The position numbers and the translations under genes were made by a program. A DNA stretch of 42,436 nt, taken from assembly GCA_030065875.1 (NCBI GenBank), contig JASJCR010000062.1, forward strand, positions 1 through 42,436, written 5' to 3'. Positions 1-7,232 of the stretch are shown here, piece after piece. Position 1 is the first letter of the stretch. Each line of letters starts with the position of its first letter. The DNA comes from Ardenticatenaceae bacterium. GTDB taxonomy: Bacteria > Chloroflexota > Anaerolineae > Promineifilales > Promineifilaceae. Below the pieces are notes generated by a model, which saw only the letters and a list, made by a program, of their open reading frames with translations, was not told the origin of the DNA and made no database searches.

Positions 1-1913
1 TTGCGGAGTATATGGCGGCGGAAGTGCTCAACCGACAGCCGCCGGCCATCCGCACTTTCCTACTGCAAACCGCCCTCGTTGAGCGGTTTAACCCCGAGCT
101 GTGTCAGACGCTGACCGGCATGGCCAACACCAACGAGCTTCTCGAAACCCTCGAACAGCGCAACCTATTTCTGATTCCGCTCGATCAGGAGCGATACTGG
201 TATCGATATCATCACCTCTTCACCGATCTGCTTCGCCAGCAAATTCGACAGCTCCTGTCAAAAAACGAGATCCAGGCCCTCTACCGGCAAGCGGCGGTTT
301 GGTTTGCCGATCATCAGCTGTTAAATGAAGCAATTTCCTACGCGCTGCAGGCGGAAGCTTGGGAAGTGGCGGCCGAACAGATTGCCAACCTGCGACCGGC
401 AGGCTTATGGCAGGAGGAAACCGCCGGTCAGGTTCAGGCCTGGGTTAAACAGCTGCCGGATGAGGCATTGATGCGCCATCCTCGAGCAGCGGTGCTGGCC
501 GCGGCCGCCGGGCTGGTGCGCGGGGAAATTCAGTTTGTCTGGCACTACCTCGATTTAATGGCCGGTCAGCCGGAGGTCAATGCCGATTGGCACCTGTTTC
601 AGGCGATTGTGGCTCGAAACGGGGGCGATTTAAACGCCGCTTACGAGCACGCCCAAACCGCCATGGAGGGATTTCAGTCCGATTCGTCTATTCTGCACTG
701 GCTGGGTCGGGTACAGCTAATTAATATATTTTTGGAGTCGGGGGCTTTTGAGCCGGCCCAAAAAGAGGTAGATGCCCTGCGACGTGGATGGCAGAAGGCG
801 GTTGGCGAACCGGAATCTCAGCTGATTTTTTTCTACACAGTGCGTATGGAGGCGGTGCTCTATAATCTGGCCGGCCGCTTCCCCGAATCGGAAGCCGTGC
901 TGCAGCGTGCACTGCAGCAGGTCGAGCAGCTGGGCTGGCAGCTCAACCCCCTCGTCGGCCTGATTTATATCGCCCTGGCTCGGGCCAATTGGGCGATGAA
1001 CCGCCTCGACCGAGCCAGCCAATACAACAAAATCGCCAGAGAATGGGGGGAGCGATCGGGCATTTCTGATTTACTTGTTGAGGAGACATTTATTACCTGC
1101 GATCTGGCGGCCGCAGCCGGAGATACAGCTGCGTTTGAAGAAAAATTCACCTGGCTGCGCCGCTTTACGAACCACTCACAGCTAAATCATCTCATCGATT
1201 TAATTGATGCGCAGGAGGCAGCGTACCGTCTGCGCCTGGGGCAGGTTGATCAAGCGCTGGCCTGGGCCGAACGTGCCGGATTGTCTGCGGCCGATCGCCC
1301 AACGTACAATCAATTATTTCCATATCAAACATGGTGTCACGCCCAGATCGCCGCCGCCGCAGCCGGTCAGCAATCGTTCGACAGCCAAATCCTGTCGCTT
1401 CTGATGCACATGCGCGCGTCGGCAGAAGAAGCTGACGATGTATACAGCCAGGTTCAATTTAATCTTTTATACGCCTGGGCGCTCGATCTCAATCGTCAAC
1501 CTGATGAGGCGCTGGCCGCAGTGGGCCGGGCGATCGAACTGGCCGCCCCCGGCTCGTTTGCCCGGCCGTTTGTCGATATCGGTCAGCCGATTCTCCCGCT
1601 CCTGGCCGCTCTCCTAACCAAAAGCCCCCAAAAAGCGAATCAAAAAAAGCGCGAACTTGTCAAGGCGCTCCTGAACGAGCTCATGCCCCAACAAAAACAA
1701 GCGCCCAGCAACTTATTACCTGAACCGCTGACCGAACGCGAAAACGACGTGCTGCGCTGTCTGGCGGCCGGGATGTCCAACGCCGAAATTCAGGAGTCGC
1801 TGGTCATCTCCAAAAACACGGTTCGCACCCATCTCAAAAATCTCTACGCCAAGCTGGACGCCTCCAGCCGGGTCCGTGCCGTTCAAAAAGCGCGCGATCT
1901 GGGTTTGGTCTAA
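1..1913 (+). CDS. MalT/LAL-type LuxR family transcriptional regulator, 5' partial
   Basis: The frame is open from the first bases (Ala-Glu-Tyr precede the first ATG at 12), so the gene begins upstream of the window and its N-terminal NTPase domain is missing. The visible part starts in the winged-helix region that follows the ATPase of MalT-like proteins (AAEVLNRQPPAIRTFLLQT, then RYWYRYHHLFTDLL). It continues through a long TPR-like helical sensor region. It ends in a LuxR-type HTH (LTERENDVLRCLAAGMSNAEI through NTVRTHLKNLYAKL), the DNA-binding domain at the extreme C-terminus. Such proteins are ATP-dependent activators that sense a ligand through the helical arm. The ligand cannot be read here. 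The MFS exporter 217 bp downstream on the same strand is a possible target. Family assignment is firm; the target is inference. Confidence 0.9.
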   Translation, partial: AEYMAAEVLNRQPPAIRTFLLQTALVERFNPELCQTLTGMANTNELLETLEQRNLFLIPLDQERYWYRYHHLFTDLLRQQIRQLLSKNEIQALYRQAAVWFADHQLLNEAISYALQAEAWEVAAEQIANLRPAGLWQEETAGQVQAWVKQLPDEALMRHPRAAVLAAAAGLVRGEIQFVWHYLDLMAGQPEVNADWHLFQAIVARNGGDLNAAYEHAQTAMEGFQSDSSILHWLGRVQLINIFLESGAFEPAQKEVDALRRGWQKAVGEPESQLIFFYTVRMEAVLYNLAGRFPESEAVLQRALQQVEQLGWQLNPLVGLIYIALARANWAMNRLDRASQYNKIAREWGERSGISDLLVEETFITCDLAAAAGDTAAFEEKFTWLRRFTNHSQLNHLIDLIDAQEAAYRLRLGQVDQALAWAERAGLSAADRPTYNQLFPYQTWCHAQIAAAAAGQQSFDSQILSLLMHMRASAEEADDVYSQVQFNLLYAWALDLNRQPDEALAAVGRAIELAAPGSFARPFVDIGQPILPLLAALLTKSPQKANQKKRELVKALLNELMPQQKQAPSNLLPEPLTERENDVLRCLAAGMSNAEIQESLVISKNTVRTHLKNLYAKLDASSRVRAVQKARDLGLV

Positions 1914-1924
1914 GTCGTTTCCAA

Positions 1925-1977
1925 CTTCTTTTCTCCCCTCTCCCCTCTCTTTTCTCTCTTCTCTCTTCTCTCTTCTC
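1925..1977. repeat. 53-nt uninterrupted polypyrimidine tract
   Basis: On the plus strand every base from 1925 to 1977 is C or T. The second half is a tandem array of a 7-mer (TCTCTTC). The tract lies just after the LuxR stop codon and before the MFS gene. A second C-rich run (CACCCCCCCTTTTCACCCCC) follows after a few purines. Mirror-like polypurine/polypyrimidine runs of this length can adopt triplex (H-DNA) structure; here that is only a possibility. Confidence 0.85.
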
Positions 1978-2130
1978 AAATTCTCACCCCCCCTTTTCAC
2001 CCCCAGCGGTGATTCGCCTTCTCCGCCATTCTTCTACAATCTTGGAAATGCCCTTTCCATCTCGATCCCTTGGGTAAGGGAATGGCAAATTGCCTTTTTT
2101 TTACGATTTATTTTCAAGGAGACATTCATC

Positions 2131-3378
2131 ATGATTGCAGTATTGCGCCAGCGAAATTTCGCCTTCCTGTGGGCCGGGGGATTAATTTCCATGATCGGCA
2201 ACTGGGTCCTGCTCGTCGCCGTTCCTTTTTACATTTACCAGGTTACCGAATCAGCCCTGGCCACCAGTGCGGTGCTCATGGTTTACGTCGCCCCTGGCGC
2301 GTTTTTTGGCACCCTGGCCGGTGTGTTTGTCGATCGCTGGGATCGCAAGCGGGTGATGGTAGCAGGCAATTTGCTGCAGATGGCTGTCGTGCTGATCATG
2401 CTGCTGATCCGATCACCAGAGTGGGTGTGGCTCATTTACGTGGCGATTTTTCTGGAAGCAACCATCAGCCAGTTTACCGGCCCGGCCGAAAATGCCCTGC
2501 TACCGACCCTGGTCGGGGAAGAGCATCTTATCGCCGCCAATTCGCTTAACTCGATGAACGACAACCTGGCGCGGCTGGTAGGCCCGGCCGTGGGTGGCGC
2601 ACTGCTGGCCCTCACCGGCTTCTGGGCGGTGGTGGTCATCGATGCAATCACCTTTGGCCTGGCCGCATTAATGATCGCCCAGGTTCACACCCAAACGCGA
2701 CCGGCCCCAAAAATCACAGAGGAGGCGCCCGCGGCCGGGCAGGCGTGGCTGCAGTTTTGGCGCGAATGGCTGAGTGGATTGCGGTATATCAAGCGGGTCA
2801 GGGTTCTGGCCATTACCATCTCGATCCTGGCCTTTGCGCTTTTTGGCGACGCCATTATGAGCGCCCTTCTGGTTGTCTTTGTGCAGGAAGAAATGGGGTT
2901 GAGCGCGGTTGAGTTTGGCTGGATTATGACCGCCAGAGGGATTGGTGGATTGATCGGCGGCATCCTGATCGCCCAGCTCGGTCAAAAGTTATCGCAAACG
3001 CTGCTGATCACCGCTGGGTTGACGCTGAGCGGCATTCTTCTACTGATCGTCGTTATTTTCCCGACCCTCACCGTCATTTTGCCGCTGGTCGTGTTGGTGG
3101 GTATATCGGTCATGGCCTTCTTCATCGGCTTTCAAACGATCTTGCAAATTGAAACTGAAGAAGCGTATCGCGGCCGGGTGTTTGGCGCTTACGGCACAAC
3201 AATGATGCTGATCATGTTGATCGGCAGCGGGCTGGCCGGGGCCTTAGCCGATGTGGCTGGCTCGACGGAGCTAATGGCCGCCGCGGCCGGGATTTACATC
3301 ATCGCCGGGGCGCTGGCCTTTGTGCTCTATCGCCTACAGCCGGTTTCCCAGCCGGAACAGGAGTTGAGCGCCGGCTAA
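2131..3378 (+). CDS. MFS transporter, drug/macrolide-efflux type
   Basis: A 415-residue integral membrane protein with about 12 hydrophobic segments. The frame is open upstream to 1876, but the start at 2131 is preferred. It has an AAGGAG ribosome site 10 bp upstream, and the protein then begins MIAVLRQRNFAFLWAGGLIS, the usual first helix of MFS_3/macrolide-efflux type exporters. The conserved loop 2-3 motif is seen as DRWDRKRVMVAGN (family consensus DRxxRRxxM). Such proteins export drugs or siderophore-like compounds using the proton gradient. The substrate cannot be told from sequence. It follows the LuxR regulator in the same orientation but is separated from it by the pyrimidine tract, so it may have its own promoter. 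The C-terminus is short and hydrophilic. Confidence 0.88.
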   Translation: MIAVLRQRNFAFLWAGGLISMIGNWVLLVAVPFYIYQVTESALATSAVLMVYVAPGAFFGTLAGVFVDRWDRKRVMVAGNLLQMAVVLIMLLIRSPEWVWLIYVAIFLEATISQFTGPAENALLPTLVGEEHLIAANSLNSMNDNLARLVGPAVGGALLALTGFWAVVVIDAITFGLAALMIAQVHTQTRPAPKITEEAPAAGQAWLQFWREWLSGLRYIKRVRVLAITISILAFALFGDAIMSALLVVFVQEEMGLSAVEFGWIMTARGIGGLIGGILIAQLGQKLSQTLLITAGLTLSGILLLIVVIFPTLTVILPLVVLVGISVMAFFIGFQTILQIETEEAYRGRVFGAYGTTMMLIMLIGSGLAGALADVAGSTELMAAAAGIYIIAGALAFVLYRLQPVSQPEQELSAG

Positions 3379-3436
3379 ATCCCCTTAATCCCCAAATCTT
3401 TGTTAAGCGATTTAAGTAGTTTACAAAAAGAATTGT

Positions 3437-3521
3437 TAAAAAAAGCCACGGATTAACACGGATTTTCACAGATTTCTCTTTGTAATCTGCGATAATCCGT
3501 GAAAATCTGCGGCTTTTTTTT
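3437..3521. repeat. Long imperfect hairpin of the CACGGATT/CAGATT family, likely terminator
   Basis: An arm beginning GCCACGGATTAACACGGATT (3445) pairs with an arm ending GTGAAAATCTGCGGC (3513). The stem is about 30 bp with a few mismatches and is flanked by A-tracts on the left and T8 on the right, so it could terminate transcription in both directions. Pieces of the same family recur in the window (9568-9802 and 30929-30987). Confidence 0.7.
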
Positions 3522-3548
3522 GTTGATTCACCTTAAAATGTATTTTTT

Positions 3549-3650
3549 CCTAATTGTGCTGCCACTTATAGATAGACATGATTCACCGGGCCGTTAGCCA
3601 ATGACAACAAAAGCTTTTGTGGCTGGCGGCCCGCAGCTATCACAATTAGG
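3549..3650 (+). promoter_or_regulatory. Structured 5' leader of the glycan operon, ribosome site at its 3' edge
   Basis: Nested complementary arms precede the dehydrogenase gene. CCTAATTGTG (3549-3558) pairs perfectly with CACAATTAGG (3641-3650), CTGC (3559) with GCAG (3633), CGGGCC (3587) with GGCCCG (3628), and GCCA (3597) with TGGC (3624). Inside lies a perfect 14-bp palindrome, ACAAAAGCTTTTGT (3607-3620). The AGG at the end of the outer arm forms part of the AGGGAG ribosome site for the ATG at 3660, so closing the outer stem should hide it. It does not match riboswitch consensus sequences that I can recall. A regulatory RNA or a DNA palindrome element are both possible. Confidence 0.5.
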
Positions 3651-3659
3651 GAGAAAAAA

Positions 3660-4604
3660 ATGAGGATTACAGTTTTAGGAAGTGGCGTTGTCGGACAGGC
3701 AACCGGTTGTGGATTGATCCAGAAGGGTCATGAGGTTACATTTCTCGATGTTAATGCAGAGCTCGTCAGGGAACTCTGTCAGCAGGGGATACGGGCGTAT
3801 GACGTCCGTGAATCGATCCCGGATATCCAGTCTGACGTCATCATGGTTTGTATCGGCACCCCGCCGCACCCCGTCACCAGGGCCGTCGATTTGAGCTACA
3901 TCACGGCCGGCATGAAAACAGTGGCTGGTTTAATTCAAAATCAAGGGACGTGGCCGGTTGTGGTCATTCGGTCAACGGTGCCGCCAACGACAACCAGGGA
4001 TATTCTCATACCCCTCATCGAGGAAAATAGCGGGCTTAAGGCCGGCCGAGATTTTGGCGTTTGCATGAATCCCGAATTTCTGCGGGCCAAAAGTTCGGCC
4101 GAAGATTTTGCCAATCCGTGGGCCACCGTGATTGGAGAGCATGACGTTCAATCCGGAGCGGTTATCGCCGATCTTTACCGGCCGTTTGGTGGTGAGATGT
4201 ATCGCACGTCTCTAACGGAAGCGGAGTTCATTAAATACAAGAACAATTTACGCAATGCCGTGATCATCAGCTTTACCAATGAAATGTGGTTGCTGGGTCA
4301 AAAACTGAACATTGATGCCAACCGCGCCTCCCAAATCGTTTCCAAGACGGCCGAATCCGCCTGGAATTCAGCCTATGGATCAACTGGCGGATATCCCTAT
4401 GGCGGAACGTGTCTACCAAAAGATACGCTGGCCTTTCTCGAGTTTAGCAAAGAGAATGATCATGATTTACCGCTTCTGGCGGCGGCGGTTCACGTAAACG
4501 ACAAAATGGAGGATTTGGCAAACAAAAACATCATCCCACCCGCTCAAATTGAAGGGTTTAATTGGCAACCTTCACCGGCCAAATTAGACGGAGGATTATT
4601 GTGA
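3660..4604 (+). CDS. UDP-glucose/GDP-mannose dehydrogenase-like protein lacking the C-terminal domain
   Basis: 314 residues. The N-terminal Rossmann motif GSGVVG (residues 7-12), the STVP motif (105-108), NPEFLR (137-142), the substrate-binding helix with FIKYKNNLRNA (190-200) and the catalytic-cysteine block GGTCLPKD (Cys251) are all present. This indicates an NAD-dependent enzyme oxidising UDP-glucose to UDP-glucuronate or a related nucleotide sugar. Family members are usually about 430 residues. Here the C-terminal UDP-binding domain is absent and the protein stops about 60 residues after the catalytic Cys. The stop (TGA) overlaps the GTG start of the next gene, so this is not an obvious frameshift. 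AGGGAG precedes the start. It probably supplies a nucleotide sugar to the downstream synthase; activity without the C-domain is uncertain. Confidence 0.85.
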   Translation: MRITVLGSGVVGQATGCGLIQKGHEVTFLDVNAELVRELCQQGIRAYDVRESIPDIQSDVIMVCIGTPPHPVTRAVDLSYITAGMKTVAGLIQNQGTWPVVVIRSTVPPTTTRDILIPLIEENSGLKAGRDFGVCMNPEFLRAKSSAEDFANPWATVIGEHDVQSGAVIADLYRPFGGEMYRTSLTEAEFIKYKNNLRNAVIISFTNEMWLLGQKLNIDANRASQIVSKTAESAWNSAYGSTGGYPYGGTCLPKDTLAFLEFSKENDHDLPLLAAAVHVNDKMEDLANKNIIPPAQIEGFNWQPSPAKLDGGLL

Positions 4605-5896
4605 CCATCGATCCGCTAGAGTGGCTTTCAGCGTTCTTTTTTGCAACACGCGACTGGCAATCGGTTTATTTATGGATTCTCGGCTATTTTTGGTCAATCT
4701 GGCTGCTAAAATTCTTATTTAGCCGCTTTTATCAGCCGTGGCAAAATAAATTTTCAGCAGCGACAACGGTAATCATCCCAACGTATAAAGAAGGACGGGA
4801 TATTTTACGTCAGTCGGTGAATTTGGTTCTTGATCATGAGGCTGATGTCGTCACCAAGGTCTTGCTCCTGACAGATGAGCGGGAACCGGATGTGACCGCC
4901 TGGGCTCGAGAGGAGTGGGCTGCGGAACGGGTGGAAGTCATCGAATCGCCACCCGGAAAGCGGCAGGCGGTTCGGCTGGGTCTGGAATCAGCTCAAACCG
5001 ATCTGGTCGTCATTGTTGAGAGCGATACGTTTGCCACCCCTGGGTCTATCGATGAGCTGATCAAACCGTTTGAAGACGATCGGGTGGGTGGCGTCGTGGG
5101 TGACCAGCTTATTTATGAGCCATATGAATCGCTGGTAAACCTCTTTAATCATTGGGTTGAGCTGATTAAATACCGCCTGACCGTGCCGGCCTTGAGCCTA
5201 TTTGGTCAGGTGACGGTTCTGGGCGGCCGCTGCGTCGCGTTTCGGCGTGAAGCGGTTTTACCGCTGATGGATTCGCTGGTTGATGAGATTTTTTACGGCC
5301 GGCGCTGCATCAGTGGCGATGACGGCCGTTTAACCAGCCTCCTTCTCCAGGCAGGGTGGCGGGGGGTATATCAGAGCACGGCCGTGTTTGTGACGGTTTC
5401 CCCCCCGACCCTGTACACACTGTGCAAACAGCGGCTGCGCTGGTTTCGCAACTCGTGTCGCCGCACGATACGCGGCCTATTGTGTTTTCGCGAGCCGTAT
5501 TTGCCCAATGCCGATCGCTTCTGGGTCTGGAAACGCCCGGCTGCAGCGCTGCAGATGACCACGGTCTGGACCAATTCCCTGGTGATGGCGGCCGCGATTG
5601 CCATCACGTACCACAGCATTTCCACCGGCCAATGGCTGTGGCTGGGCAATCGGCCGATCGATATCGCCATACGCGTGGTTGTGTTTCTGGGGATAGGTAT
5701 GGGTGTGCGGCGCCTCATTCGCCTGGCCCCAGCCTTGAGCGATACCAGACTACCCTACTGGATTTTTATCTTTGTTTTTCCCTGGTATCTGATCATGATG
5801 TGGTTTGTGAGGATTTACGCCATCCTGTCGATGAACCGGCAGGGATGGGTCACCCGGGTCGGGAGCGGTGCTGGTGGGTTTGGGCCAGGCAGCTGA
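4601..5896 (+). CDS. Membrane glycosyltransferase family 2, hyaluronan-synthase-like
   Basis: 431 residues from a GTG start at 4601, chosen because GGAGG lies about 8 bp upstream and the start overlaps the previous stop (GTGA). An ATG at 4562 is in frame but lies inside the dehydrogenase gene. Two N-terminal hydrophobic stretches are followed by a GT-A domain (TTVIIPTYKEGRDIL). The sequence ESDT (140-143) stands where DxD/DSDT is expected, followed by GDDGRLT (239-245) and QRLRW (277-281, the QxxRW motif of processive synthases). Several C-terminal membrane helices complete the protein. The layout matches HasA/NodC/cellulose-synthase-type enzymes that polymerise and extrude a polysaccharide. 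Pairing with a UDP-sugar dehydrogenase recalls hasA-hasB. Product identity (hyaluronan or another uronate polymer) is not determinable. Confidence 0.85.
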   Translation: MTIDPLEWLSAFFFATRDWQSVYLWILGYFWSIWLLKFLFSRFYQPWQNKFSAATTVIIPTYKEGRDILRQSVNLVLDHEADVVTKVLLLTDEREPDVTAWAREEWAAERVEVIESPPGKRQAVRLGLESAQTDLVVIVESDTFATPGSIDELIKPFEDDRVGGVVGDQLIYEPYESLVNLFNHWVELIKYRLTVPALSLFGQVTVLGGRCVAFRREAVLPLMDSLVDEIFYGRRCISGDDGRLTSLLLQAGWRGVYQSTAVFVTVSPPTLYTLCKQRLRWFRNSCRRTIRGLLCFREPYLPNADRFWVWKRPAAALQMTTVWTNSLVMAAAIAITYHSISTGQWLWLGNRPIDIAIRVVVFLGIGMGVRRLIRLAPALSDTRLPYWIFIFVFPWYLIMMWFVRIYAILSMNRQGWVTRVGSGAGGFGPGS

Positions 5897-5985
5897 TAAT
5901 TACCGGGATCAGTGGCGGGTGTCGAATACCCGCCACCTGTCATTTCACCTGAGCTGCTGCCTTACCTTTCTGATGAATGGGGCCT

Positions 5986-6052
5986 GTCATCCCCGCGTAG
6001 GCGGGGATCCATCGGTGTCCATCCAGAGGATTTCCGCTTTCGCAAGAATGAC
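5986..6052. repeat. Small dispersed element with GTCAT/ATGAC ends and internal hairpin
   Basis: The element starts GTCAT and ends ATGAC. It contains a perfect 8-bp hairpin (ATCCCCGC at 5989-5996, GCGGGGAT at 6001-6008). It lies between the convergent glycosyltransferase and ABC ATPase genes. The ends resemble those of the larger elements at 13495 and 15604. Confidence 0.65.
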
Positions 6053-6125
6053 GCTGCTGTTTCGCTGTTTTTTCAAAACTCAAAATTCGGCAGCGTATGA
6101 AGGCTTCAGCTTATCCACCTTCACC

Positions 6126-7211
6126 TCACAGCTGCGGCAGTAAATAAAGATTTTCCTCGACCAGCTCCAAATAAATTGATTCGCCAATCTCGTGCAGTTC
6201 GTTGACGCGCGGATCGTAATGCTTGACGGCGACCACATAATTTTCAATTTCGAGGTCATATTCAGCGACAGAACCAAGATAGGAGAGGTAGCGCACCGTG
6301 CCCGGAATAGCGTTGGCCTGCGGCGCGGTCTGAACGCGCACCGATTCCGGCCGCAGCAGCAGCTGGGCCCGATCACCGATCTTAAACTCATGGCGGCTTA
6401 TTTTTGGCACCTGCAGCAAAATTTTATTGAGCTGCACCTCAAGCTTATCTGCCGATTCTGAGACAATCTCCACCGGGAGAAAGTTGGCCTGTCCGATAAA
6501 GTCGGCCACAAAACGATTGGCCGGCCGGCGATAAATTTCAATGGCGTTGTCCGCCTGCTGAATACGCCCCTGATCCATGATCACAATCCTGTCGGACAAA
6601 GCCATCGCTTCGTCCTGGTCGTGGGTCACATAGATACTGGTGATGCCAAAACTTTTTTGGATACGCCGAATTTCGGTCCGCATCTGCACCCGCAGCTTGG
6701 CGTCGAGGTTGCTCAGCGGCTCATCAAAGAGCAGGACTTTGGGTTCCATCACCAGCGCGCGGGCCAGAGCCACCCGCTGCTGCTGGCCGCCGCTCAACTG
6801 GTTGGGGGCGCGGTTTTCCAGGCCTGTCAGCTCGGTCATATCCATGACCTGCCCCACCTTGGTCCGCACCTCAGAACGACTCAGGCGCTTGATTTTTAAC
6901 CCGTACGCAATGTTTTCGTACACGTTGAGGTGAGGAAAAATTGCGTAGCTCTGAAACACCATGGCCATGTCTCTCATGTTGGGTGGCAAATCATTTATTT
7001 CCTCCCCATCAAGCACAATCCGCCCCTCAGTTGGGAACTCAAACCCGGCAATCAGGCGCAGGGTTGTGGTTTTACCGCAGCCTGACGGCCCCAGAAGGGT
7101 GACCAGCTCCCCTTTTTCGATCTCCAGCGACACCTGATCAACCGCCCGCACGGCCGCACCCCCATCTCGGGCCGGGAAAATCTTGCTCAAGTTATCTAAA
7201 TTCAGGAACAT
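6126..7211 (-). CDS. ABC transporter ATP-binding protein, FbpC/AfuC/PotA type
   Basis: 361 residues. Walker A is GPSGCGKTT, the Q-loop region is VFQSYAIFPHLNVYENI, the signature is LSGGQQQRVALARAL, Walker B is VLLFDEPLSNLDAKLR, and the switch His is in YVTHDQDEAM. A C-terminal TOBE-type regulatory domain follows (LLLRPESVRV). This is the ATPase of an uptake system for Fe(III), sugar phosphates or similar small anions. It is the last gene of a three-gene leftward operon and starts 21 bp after the permease stop with AGGAGAGG as ribosome site. Family assignment is firm; substrate is not determined. Confidence 0.93.
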   Translation of the reverse strand: MFLNLDNLSKIFPARDGGAAVRAVDQVSLEIEKGELVTLLGPSGCGKTTTLRLIAGFEFPTEGRIVLDGEEINDLPPNMRDMAMVFQSYAIFPHLNVYENIAYGLKIKRLSRSEVRTKVGQVMDMTELTGLENRAPNQLSGGQQQRVALARALVMEPKVLLFDEPLSNLDAKLRVQMRTEIRRIQKSFGITSIYVTHDQDEAMALSDRIVIMDQGRIQQADNAIEIYRRPANRFVADFIGQANFLPVEIVSESADKLEVQLNKILLQVPKISRHEFKIGDRAQLLLRPESVRVQTAPQANAIPGTVRYLSYLGSVAEYDLEIENYVVAVKHYDPRVNELHEIGESIYLELVEENLYLLPQL

Positions 7212-7232
7212 CGAACCTCTCCTGTGGCCATG

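Noticed and set aside
3549..3650. Assignment of the leader to a known c-di-GMP-I or SAM riboswitch
   Set aside because: The conserved bases of those aptamers as I recall them are not present; only the stem layout is suggestive.
5868..6143. 91-codon plus-strand frame between the glycosyltransferase and ABC ATPase
   Set aside because: It runs through a dispersed repeat (CATCCCCGCGTAGGCGGGG), which gives protein-like text without a gene.
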